Shown here: piece by piece, positions 54,167 to 64,000 of the stretch | How positions within the stretch are numbered: the first letter of the stretch is position 1 | How the letters are laid out: each line of letters starts with the position of its first letter | Assembly: GCF_019320115.1 (NCBI RefSeq) | Contig: NC_089582.1 | Coordinates: forward strand, 117,062,637 to 117,126,636 | DNA from: Miscanthus floridulus | Lineage: Eukaryota; Streptophyta; Magnoliopsida; Poales; Poaceae | Length of the DNA: 64,000 bases | Direction of reading: 5' to 3' | The notes under the pieces: model-generated | Database searches by the model: none | What the model was told of the DNA's origin: nothing | Seen by the model: the letters and a program-made list of their open reading frames with translations, nothing else | Made by a program: the position numbers and the translations under genes

Positions 54167-57100
54167 GGAGACGTCTGCTTGCGATTTGTGAGTTCGACAG
54201 GTGACGGTGACCTACTCCGCAGAGATTGTTGGGAAGCTCGAACAGCCGGACAGGGACGGAATGGAAGGAACTGGTCTGGAGATTATACAAACGCCAGAGC
54301 ACCTTCTGATTTGGTGCTATCTGGCTAATTTAATCTCGAAACGTTTTTATATATTTTTTAAGGAATCGAACGTTTTTATATTTTGTAACCATCTGGATCA
54401 AATACTCTAGGACAAATTCAGTAATCCACACTGGCTACCAGTACCAAATGGTGAAATATGTAAGTTTTCTGAATGGAGAGGGCCTAAAACTCCAAATGTC
54501 TCGCCCGCAAAAAATCAAGATGGTCTTTAGAGTTTGGATGGATGGATGCACTGCACGGTTTGGGTCACAGACGGCAGAGGCACGCACGGAGTAGTTGGCG
54601 GGTGGGCCGCGCGGCACCGCCTGAGCATGGGCATTCCGTTTCGGTGCCGCGCAGAGGCCTTTATGAATTTTGTCCGTGCGACCTTAATAGGGGCAAGTCA
54701 CTTTTCTTCTCTCATGAATCATGCCTTGACAAAAGGCATGGAAATTTTCGACAATCTATATTAGCATCGATTCGTATCGAATCCAGAGTCTAAGCTCGGG
54801 CACCCAATTAAGCCATGTCGCTCATTACCCTGCAACTGTAGGATCCAACCATCACGCGATATCGACCGTTCGAATGCGCTCTTCGCGCTTAATGCTAGAG
54901 CAGTCATCACAGGTTTTAATACGTGGATCCAGCTAAGCATGCTTGATCTTCGTTGCGGCTAGCGCGCTCAAGCAGCAGGGCGGCAGGTCGCACACGCACG
55001 GGGCTTGGCGCATCCTGTCCGTACCTGAGGAGAGCCAACTCCTGCGACGGTGACAAGCCACGACGGCAAACCCATGGCGTGGCTCGAGCTTGTGGTACAA
55101 CAGCCTAGATGAATGCACTCCAACGTAGGTAGGTAGAGGAACGTTGGTGGCCTATGGATCCTCCGCATCGGTGTGTTTGTTGATGTTGAGACGGTGTGCT
55201 TCTGCTCCCGACTGTGCCGAGCAGCAAGCGGTGCCTAACAAGCGATGTTGTGGGGGAACCACCTTTCTAGCCCACTGTCGAGTATACTACCTCTCGTGCC
55301 TCCACCTACATGGAGGCCGGTGATTTCAGCCCGCATCATTGGCACGCACCACCATGGGTCACACTTGCTGCGTGTTCGACGAAATAACAAGCACACCATA
55401 GGGTGCGCTGCCAGCCATGTTGCGTATCGCAATGTCTCGTGGCTCATGCCGAGGCAAGCTAGCTGTGGAGACTACATAGAGAGATTAACTTTTTTTAATT
55501 TCTTTGTGGGTGGGTACCTCTTGCTGTGAACTGCTCAAAAATAACTTATACAATGTTTTTGGCTACTTTACGTGGCTTATGTTGCTTTTTCACTCTATTG
55601 TGGACGCCCAATATAATTGACAAAGTAGTGATAGTTTTACTGCCGTAAAACTTACTTTTTGATAAAAACGTACAATAATTTTAGTCACAAATGCACAATT
55701 GGGGCTTTCTTTCGGAAGCACCCCTCGCCCCTCGACTCTGTCAGGTCGCCTCCCACCGCTTGCCTTGCGGTCGCCACCGCCGTCGACCAGCCGGCCAGCG
55801 GCGCTGGACAACCGGCCTGTGCGTGCTCTCCCTATCTCCTTCCTAGTCCCCTCCCCTCAGCTCCAAATCCGATAGCTTTTCTCCTCTGCCGGTGGAGGTC
55901 GTTGCCCCGCCATTGGAGGCTAGATCCGACCACACCCCTGGCTGATCTACTTCGACCCACGTCGGATTTGGTCATTGCTTGGGGTGTTGTCGTGTCTTCA
56001 GCTATTGGCATCATCCTGGGTAGCTTGGTGGTCGTGGCCATTGACTATCGTGGCTGCGTGGGGCCTGCCTAGCCCCCACCCCGGCACTGTTCCCTTCCGT
56101 CATTGGTCCTCCCCCTAGCGCTGCCATCACTGCCCTCGCTCGTGCGTGGGTGCTGCTAGTGGGCTGTCGGCCGTAGAAGGCCAGATCTGGCCACACCTCG
56201 GCTCCTTGGCTGCTGGGGCACGCTCTTGATGCCTAGTGTGGTGGTGCCGCCATCCCTAATCCCTACCTCGTCGCCAGTCTGGTAGAGGGGATTTGCTATG
56301 CCTATGTGCGCCATACTTCATCTTTGTAGTGGTTTGTCCTATAGTGGTGCTGATTTGGGTTGAACTTTTTGGTGGATGCTTTACCGCCCTCGTTTGGCTT
56401 TCGTGGCGGATGCTATGCAGCTACCCTTGTGTCTCTTTTTCCTGGCGGATGCTTTGCCGCCGTTGGCCTAGCGGATGCTTTGCCGCTGCGGTCGTTGGAC
56501 TCTTCTTCGGTGGATGATTTGCCTCCGCGGTCGTTGGCCTCTTTTTCTGGCAAATGCTTTACCGCCGTTGTTGCGTTAGCCTTGTTCTCTACCGGATGTC
56601 ACTTGTTCTCACTAGTTATTTATAGCTGATGCTTTGCCGCTATAGCTATTGCTGGAGGGTCGTCTTGTCTTCTATGGGTGGATGCTTTGCCACCATGGCT
56701 ATGTTTCACTATAGGCAACCAGTGCGATGATGTCTCTTTTTTTTCTCATTGGTTCAGCTTGTTAGGATTTTCTTGCTGCTCTGATCCATTCAAGGTCACT
56801 TGCCACTTGCTCGGTGGTTATAATTTGCACTGTGAGAATTCTCTCATAGTTGCTTCGTGTAATTTCTTTCCTTATGATGAAACACGTGCTTAGGCACGAT
56901 CCTCAAAATATTTTAACATTTTAAACTCAGCACGCAACAAGTAATTGTAAGTCAAAGGTTTGATTGGTTGAATTTTGACAACCCAAAAGTATCACTTATC
57001 TGGGACTAGAGCCTGAAGGGTATGTAGTTTGGAGTCAAGGATGGGCAGAAAAAAAAAGAGAAATGAGCACCAACTCCCAAAAACAGAGGCTAGGACGCAA
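54167..57100. other. Intergenic DNA right of the Tat nest
   Basis: No supported gene. 54167 onward would be the original upstream flank of the BASS gene if the nest is one insertion. 55.7-56.3 kb is C-rich with open frames but no recognisable domain. Confidence 0.45.
56365..56700 (+). repeat. GGCGGATGCTTTGCCGCC minisatellite
   Basis: About eight imperfect units built on GGCGGATGCTTTGCCGCCG followed by TTGG and a T-rich linker (CTCTTTTTC), spaced 25-60 bp. The core is a near-palindrome (GGCGGATGCTTTGCCGCC). Confidence 0.7.
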
Positions 57101-57233
57101 CTTGTTCGGCTGGACTTAAAAAACACTGTTCATGCTGAAAAACATTGTTCATGCTGATTTGTTGTGAGAGAAAAACATTGTCCCGCCTGGAAAAACAAGC
57201 TAAACAAGCCGGCTTGTTGCTCAGCCGAACAAG
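57101..57233. mobile_element. hAT-like MITE with 12-bp perfect inverted termini
   Basis: CTTGTTCGGCTG at 57101-57112 and its exact reverse complement CAGCCGAACAAG at 57222-57233, total 133 bp. The interior has GTTCATGCTGA repeats and GTTGTGAGAGAAAAACA. The 8-bp target duplication cannot be seen clearly. Confidence 0.82.
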
Positions 57234-57402
57234 CTGCAAAGTTACTTTGGCCTTCGGTCTTTAGAACAATTCTAGTGAATATAATGCTCTATACTTCAAG
57301 CAATCCAAGATGACTATCCCTTGTGTCTTTTGCAGTCCCTCGGCAAATCCACTACTTGTTGCTCAACAGATTCAAGCCAGCCCTACCTCACCCTCTTTGT
57401 GC
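57234..57402. other. Short spacer before the solo LTR
   Basis: No feature recognised. Confidence 0.5.
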
Positions 57403-57407
57403 TTAAT

Positions 57408-60400
57408 TGTAACACCTCTAGTGTTACGAGCTTGCTTAGCATTGAGATTTAGGCCCGAGAGGGATTAGCCTAACAAGTTTTCGGATTTTAAAATTTTATA
57501 ACGCACGTGAAATGGTAAGCAAATCCTATGTGACTCACTTTTGTGGTTGAGAAAAATCAAAATAAATAGTGTTAACTAGTGCTCTTGGGAGCTCAAAAAT
57601 CAAATTTGATGTTAAGATAAGCTCTTTTCGTTAAGTCGGCAAACGTTTGAACTATTATTAAAATACCATTTTTGGCGAATTATATTGAGCAAAATAGTTA
57701 AATGGTGCTTAAATATTTTGCTCCTATGAGTTAGTACAAGGTATGGACTATTGCATGAAGTATTTGTTGGTTGAAGCTAACAAGGTTTAGACCTATTAAA
57801 AATTGCGACAAAAGAGTTAATGGTTACTTAGTCCCAACTGAAATCCTTAACTTTTCTAAGTATGGAAAAGTAGTAAAACAATGCTATTTTGACATTTAAT
57901 TTCTAACAAAAATGTTTAAACATTAGCTGCATATTTTGGTATTGTTGATTGCATCAAAGTGAGCGCTTGAGCATGGCATAGGTCACAATTGTGTTGGATG
58001 TCACGTTGCTCTCGTAAAAATTCTCAAACTTCGTTGGAACACGCTGTAAACCATGTTGTTGGCGCTCTGTTCATGAACCAGCACTCCAGCGACGAACCCA
58101 AGTTGGCATCCTTTTATCTCCCTCTCTGGTTGCTCTCGGGTCATGACGATCGCTCCGCTAGCTAGCTGGTAGTGTCGACTTTAGGTTAGTAAGATTGGTT
58201 GAACTTCGGTTGAGATGATCGGCATCCATTGCTTCGCTTTAAAAACACGTGCACGTCACCATTTGTAGTTGTTCGGCCTAGGTTCGCAGTCACCACGCGA
58301 GTACGCTGTTGCTGCCTGCCCGCTCCTGGCCATGGTCATTGCCCCGTTGGCCGGCCTCGTTGACTGCCGACCGCCAGCCGCATGCCGGGCTGTGCCAGCC
58401 ATAGTCGCCTTCCGAAGGGCTGGGCTGAGCTGCAATGCTGCTGCGTGGATGTCGCGTGCGTGCTATTGGCCAGGCCATGCACCGGGCCAAGCCGACACCA
58501 TGACAGTCGCCGTCGTGCGCTCGTCTCACCACTCAATTCACCTACATGCCTAGTCGCTGTCTGCATCCTCTTTTCTGTAGCGTTGCTACCCTTTGTCGCG
58601 GTGTCAATGCCTTTCCCATGCGATCGTTGTTCCACTGCCACCATCCACGCCCTGCCAAGACCGAGCGGTCCCATCTCGGCACCCCACGGCACGCTCCCTC
58701 TAAGCCTCACCGTGCGGATGCTCCCGCTCATTTAACGCAACCTTGGTCGAGGTTGTCCGAGCCTGGAAGCCGCTGCCCCATCTACCTTGCCGCCAATGGA
58801 GCGGCGCCGCTTCGCAAGCTTATACACGCGGTTCATGATACCCCACCTCGATTCAGTGCTCCAGCAGCTAGGATTGGAGGCTCGCTAGCAGCCGACCCGC
58901 ACCAAGGTGTAGACAAGCCTTGTTGTCGACCAATTTGGTGTTTTGCCGTCGCTGGTCATCTCGCCGTCATAGTATGGCACGTTTTGGGGGTAAGTCTATA
59001 CGTTTGGTCTTAGTTCAATTCAAGTCAGCTGTAGACTCATCTTAACCCCTTGATGCCGGTGCTCGCCCTAGCTTCGCTGAAGGTCCCGCCAGAGGTGAGC
59101 TGACGCGACCATGCCCATCTCGGGATGTTGCCGCCTCTGTAGCTCGCACGTGGCCAGCACCACACAGGGCCTCTCCATCCTCATCAACACATCGGTTGCT
59201 CTAGTGGTATGACACTGGTGCTTGCGCACCACTTCTTTTCTCTCTCCACCCTCCTCGTTCACCGAAATGTTGCGCCGCCGCTGTACACCACTGGCCACCA
59301 CTACAGTATGTGCTAGAGCGCCTCCTAGCTCTCCACCGCCACCCAACATAGCCGCTTAGGTCGGGGATTGCTATCGACCCTCTTGGTAAGTCCGCACGAA
59401 CCCTAGATGGCCGGCGTGACCGCTCGGTGCCTATACTCGCCGTGTCGCCGCGTGTCCTGCTTCAGGGACGTGCGTGGGGAAATTAGGAAGAAGCTAGGGG
59501 TGAAATGAATTAGTCAGAGAGAGGGAAATAGTAAACAGACGGTGACGTAGTTTCAGAAAAGATCAGGGTCTCTTTTGCAAAAGAGCCACGCGCACAGACT
59601 CCTCGCTTGGGGTCGTTGCTGGGCCGGCTTGCTGTGCGCGCCCGCGTTCCATGTTGGGCCAAGCCGGGCTGCTGGGCCGAATGCTTAACACCGGTCCTTT
59701 TGTTTTGTAAAGCATTTTCTAATTTAGTTTCTAAGGTAAATTTGTAAATTTAATATAAAATTGTGTAGTTAACCAAAAATTATGAAATCAATTTTGTTAG
59801 GTTCCTAAAATCATGATCTATCTGCTAATATATTTTGTTCACATAGTTTTATGATATTTTCAGGAGTTATCTAATTAATTTGAGATGCTTAATATGTAAG
59901 AAATAAACTTGTAGGATTTTTTATGATAAATTGGTGATAGTGTTGGCTCTGAAACTTTCACAGTAAATTCCTAATATTATTAGGTGCTCACTGTAATTTT
60001 TGTTGCTCCATAATAATTAGTTTGCTAAGGTAGCTAAATGAGCCCTAGTTCAAAAATATATATTTAATTAATAAAATGCCGAATCACCTTGGGATGTTAG
60101 AACTAAAACATTTTTTCTGGAAATGAAGCCTTACCTGATGATGTGGATATGTAGCCTAGTACGCTAGTCATTAGAGCTAGCTCGTTAGCTTATGGAGCAT
60201 AATCGTAATTTAGAGTTGTCGTTGCCATTGATTATTTGCGTCTCTGCGTTGTATCCACGTATATCATAATAGGGACAATGATAGATCATGGAGTCGACTG
60301 AAGTAGCGAAAAAGATGGTGCCTTGATGATCATGTCACCATGATGGAATGCTAACTTTTGGTTATATCTCACTCAGGCAAGCCCCGGTGCATAACCCCTA

Positions 60401-61809
60401 TTATTCTGCACTTTATCTTATGCTTGTGCATTAAGTTTTAAGGGGTTGAATGAAAACCACTTGCATTTATATATATCCTTATCATATGAGTAATACTAAT
60501 ATGTTAGGATCATGTAGATTGCTATGCTATAGGATCTGGTAGAAGTCGAGTGATTACCTGTCACATGTAATATATATGAATGATAATTGGAGATCGGACG
60601 GAATGGTACTTTGGATCTGGACTTGGTTAGGCATTCGAGCGAGGCTCGGATTACACTTGTTCCGTCTGTGTCGATTGAGGATCGTCCGTTATTGTGGATG
60701 GTAGTCAGGTCACAGACTTATTATCCTAAGTACATACTTGCTTATGAGAGCGGGAAGGCTTGTTACGCTCTTGTCATGGGTTTCGGTTCTTTTTAGATCG
60801 ACTGATTGGAGGTGGGGAAAGGTGGAGGTCTAAGCACCATACTGAACCCGGGTCTCAAGTGTGGGGGCTTGGAGTCCAAGTTTGGACAGGGACCTGGACC
60901 CTATGACAGGTGTGGAATTGGTTGGTCTTGTTTGTGCTTGGGGTACAAATGGGGCGTGTGTTTTGGAGTACCCAGCTGGGATACATTGATTCACGAATCG
61001 TTGTTTCTGTGAGACGGTACCGACTTGGCTATGGTCTAGCATCATAGTAAGAACTAGAATACGAAAGATGGTAAAATGGTTCTAATTGCTCACCACTTGC
61101 TTGAAAGTAGCATAGGAGCTTACATAGAATGATTAGTTAATGAACTAATGATGACTGCTAATAAAAAGTGAATATAAAGACACACGTTTAGTAATGCTTC
61201 TTGCAGATGCAATAACCCACAAGACAGATAACCTTGCATATCCTTGGAGTCTTTTTATTTTGCTCCTGTCGGGTAAGTCTTGCTGAGTATAATCGAGTAC
61301 TTAGGGTTTTATTCCCCCTGTTGTAGGTGATCAGAGGATACATAGAGTTAACTCTTGTGTGTGGAAACCTCCTAGTGGGCTCAGAGAGGATTCCTTTCAT
61401 GCTATGACTATAGTGTTTATTTAAAACCCTCACTAAAGGTTTTTATAAGAAAAGATGTAAAATCTGCTAGCATCTCTTGTATATAAATGTCCACTACGTT
61501 AATGCTCCACCATGTCATTAAATTAATCTTTGCTTCCTCTGTAACTCGAATAACATTGTTATATTCCGTTGTTATCATCAATTGAGATAATATTCTACTA
61601 TTGTAATAAAGTGATGTAAGAAATGACTTCAGAATATTATAAGCTTTATTCTCTCATTTATGATCCTGATGAAAAAATATGGATTTTTGAGTTCTCTCTT
61701 GGGGTGTGCTCGACGGAACAACACGATTTAGTGCACTCTCTTGGATACTTAGTATCTAATGGAAGACAAGTACTCTTGGGAGGGCATTAGATTAGGCGGT
61801 TCTGCCACA
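57408..61809 (+). mobile_element. Complete 4.4-kb solo LTR with TTAAT target duplications
   Basis: Begins TGTAACACCTCTAGTGTTACG and ends GGCGGTTCTGCCACA; flanked by TTAAT at 57403-57407 and 61810-61814. No gag-pol lies inside, so it is a solo LTR left by unequal recombination. It is the full-length relative of the truncated LTR at 21908-26012, and its last bases resemble the chromovirus LTR end (CGGTTCTGTTACA), so it probably belongs to a related chromovirus subfamily. It contains a GC-rich middle (58.26-59.69 kb) and the splice-like box GGGTAAGTCTTGCTGAGTA at about 61270. Confidence 0.9.
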
Positions 61810-61900
61810 TTAATGCTACAACTATCCAACATTACTTCTTATAGACTTCATGCCCCTTTTCCTCTTCAGTGCGTGGAGTATGTCTTTGTGGCTTAGCGTG

Positions 61901-63437
61901 TGTTGGCGGTCACTATCAACATAATCCTACCGCCAATTCAAGTCCAAAATAGGAGAAATAAACATACTTTTAACACATATGCATATACTATTGACCTAGT
62001 TCTACTTGTATTGGAGAAAACATGTTTTGCAGGACAAATATTTGAATACAACTGGAAAACAAACCAAAATGCACCATCTAGAAAGCATAAAGTAGATTCT
62101 ACACCAAAGAGACAAGTAAAGGCCCACTCCAACAAAGCATCTGGGCCAAACACCAATGTGGGGAGGGTCCAAGCCCACCCAAGAACCAACCAAGCGAAGG
62201 CGGTCATGAGGCGGGCCCACTAGGGTGAGGGCATACCCTAGGTGTGGCTGTACCCCTACCGCCTCCTCTCAGCCCACCTTTCTACGGCAGTTGCATGCCA
62301 TCATGCTACGGCAGTTCCTGGGTGTTTCCTATTTTACCAGCGCCAAACCGTCCTCACTTCACTATATAAGAAGGGGGTGGAGCTCATTCTCAACACACAC
62401 ATTCATTTGGAGCCAAGCACCTCACTACCATCTCTTGTACTCTTTTAGTTTTAGTAGTACTTTTGTGAGCAAGGCAAGAGCTACTTGGAGAGCTTGTCTC
62501 CTTGGAAGAAGAGTGACATCTTGGCATGAATAATACTATGAAGAGTTCTTCCATAGTCATGCTCTCATATCATTTATATAATAGTGCATATGAACTAGAG
62601 TATAGTTGTCTTGTTATAATCATGATATATGAACTAGTGTATAGTTTGTGTGTTATGATCTTAACATATTCAACTTCATGCTTAATCATTCATATGGTTG
62701 GTATGAGTAGAAGTAAAGCTAGGGTTGAGGTGACAGTTCGTCGTTCCTTCGGGTTTACCCATATTCTTGCTTGTCGATCCGTAGGGTTGGAGTCCCAGGG
62801 GGATATGGGTAGTTTCCTTTTACATGGGCGTGGTGCTCGGATACACGGGAACCTTTGGATATGATGGTATCCCACAGTTGAGGGGTACGCGGCAGGTGGT
62901 GACAGCCCTATCCATCCCTTGTAATCCCCCACGTCTAGGTATTGTGTAGGAGTTTCAAAAACTCTCGCGCTTGCTGGTAGACCAGTGCTCGAAGATCTTC
63001 CCATTCATCTTACACTTAGTTCTAGCTCTAGTCATATAACTTGTATGATCATTAACTATTCTTTGCACGGCTATATTAAAACATGCCAGCTCCATATAGG
63101 AACATTCTTTTATTCTTTGTTTTCCTTTTATCCTTGAAGTTGGCCCAGATGTGTGTCCACTATCCTTAATATACCGTTTTTACCCCTGTCATGAACTATG
63201 GTCCACTATGCAAGTATGTAATCATGTTTATATCTATGCTAGACTCTTATACCTTGCTCTCCTTTGGGAAAATATAAATAACGATAGCCTGAATACTTCC
63301 GGGTGAAATGCTACAACGATAGATACGTGCACTTGCAGATATTCTCTATAATCATTAAGAACTATCGTAGTTGGTGTTTCTTGGCAGCGTTGATAAGATT
63401 AACTCAATCTTAGTAATGGTGTTAAGAAATACCAACA
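61901..63437 (+). repeat. LTR of a further retrotransposon running off the window
   Basis: Starts TGTTGGCGGTCAC and ends ATACCAACA (inverted TGTTGG/CCAACA tips), 1537 bp. A TATA box (TATATAAG, 62363-62370) and CAAT-rich downstream region lie inside. A primer-binding site follows within 10 bp. Confidence 0.72.
62363..62370 (+). promoter_or_regulatory. TATA box in the right-edge LTR
   Basis: TATATAAG in CACTATATAAGAAGG, followed about 30 bp later by CATTCTCAACACACAC, a plausible start region. Confidence 0.65.
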
Positions 63438-63446
63438 GGCATTTCC

Positions 63447-63463
63447 GGCGCCGTTGCCGGTGA
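63447..63463 (+). other. tRNA-Asp-type primer-binding site
   Basis: GGCGCCGTTGCCGGTGA, one mismatch from the GGCGCCGTTGCCGGGGA I know as the tRNA-Asp primer site of Athila/Ogre-type elements, 9 bases after the LTR end. Confidence 0.68.
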
Positions 63464-64000
63464 TGGACTTAAAACCTCCTCACTTGGTGATTGTGCTAAG
63501 AAATGCCAACAGCGTGCCACCACTACATGGTGAGGATTCTAAAGAGCAAGCTCACCACCATGAAGATGCTTCGCCTAGCTGCCCCTTGCCACTGGCCTCT
63601 ATGTTCATGGTGGTTCCTTTTAAGGTTGATCATAGTGGTGGTAAGGTCCACTATGGTGATAGAGGCTGATGAGTGGAGGTCCATTTAGATGGGGTTTGTC
63701 ATCGGGTTGGCAAGTATAGGATCGCCATGGTGTCAAACTCAATGGTATCTCTTTGGTTAAGGTTGAGAAAAAAAGAATTGGGTTTTTGAAGGTTCAGTCA
63801 TCAAAATGTTGATCACACAAGTTTAGGTATTGTATTTGAAAAATCATTTCTACAATATGGGGTGACTTTTAGGCTCCACCCGAATGCCCACCTCTACTTG
63901 GTTTGTCTAGATTACTTTCATATTCTATGTTTTCATGTTCAATAAATGAATTTTAGAAAGCAAAAGGTACACAAATTATACCATAGCCCATAGGGCGGCA
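63464..64000 (+). other. Start of the internal region of the right-edge LTR element
   Basis: Leader sequence. Near 63505-63525 the text GTGCTAAGAAATGCCAACAG echoes the LTR end (GTTAAGAAATACCAACAGGC), a short duplication of the LTR border. No gag is reached before the window ends. Confidence 0.45.

Noticed and set aside
54534..54793. Small ORFs right of the Tat nest
   Set aside because: No homology cues or gene structure; likely chance.
58269..59013. ORFs in the solo LTR GC-rich middle
   Set aside because: Same reason: open in several frames, no family features, no conservation with the sister LTR at protein level seen by eye.

Overview
This is nuclear DNA from a grass. The genes contain spliceosomal introns and GC-rich first exons, and they include a PLS-class PPR protein and two plastid-targeted protein types. 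The surrounding DNA carries grass repeat families: an Au-type SINE, L1-like LINE tails, hAT and Tourist-like MITEs, and Tat and chromovirus LTR retrotransposons with very long LTRs. I infer an Andropogoneae-type genome (sorghum, sugarcane or Miscanthus-like) from repeat style only; no alignment was possible.

Left part, 1-20.1 kb, is gene-bearing. In order: the 3' part of a PPR E-class gene (+, cut by the window edge); a SINE, MITEs and a LINE remnant; a four-exon group I bZIP transcription factor gene (+) with a small LINE in its last intron; a two-exon LITTLE ZIPPER (ZPR) gene (-); a four-exon Ycf49-like/DUF2499 plastid protein gene (-); an intergenic stretch with several MITEs; and a BASS-family plastid transporter gene of about eight exons (-).

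Middle part, about 20.1-54.17 kb, reads as one nest. A Tat-lineage Ty3/gypsy element lies on the minus strand, with its 3' LTR at 20.1-21.3 kb and its 5' LTR at 52.8-54.2 kb. It carries gag/pol (minus), an antisense extra ORF (plus) and a tandem-repeat region between integrase and 3' LTR. Two later insertions split it. One is a truncated long LTR (21.9-26.0 kb). The other is a 14.4-kb chromovirus (33,805-48,211, plus strand) flanked by the 5-bp target duplication CTTGG and inserted inside the Tat pol gene. The Tat 3' LTR ends about 80 bp upstream of the BASS start codon, so the nest appears to have moved the ancestral BASS promoter about 34 kb away.

The most striking observation is an extra ORF in the chromovirus, between LTR and gag. 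Its first 21 residues after Met match the histone H3 tail at 17 positions. K4 and K9 are kept; K14 and K18 are arginine. Its ATG directly follows a splice-acceptor-like CTACAG, and the element also keeps a chromodomain-like tail. A second observation is that nearly all premature stops in these decayed retroelement ORFs are TAG, the pattern expected from C-to-T change at CAG (CHG) sites under plant DNA methylation.

Right part, 54.17-64 kb: intergenic DNA with a GGATGCTTTGCCGCC minisatellite, a hAT-like MITE, a complete 4.4-kb solo LTR with TTAAT target duplications, and the first LTR plus tRNA-Asp-type primer site of another LTR element that runs off the window end.
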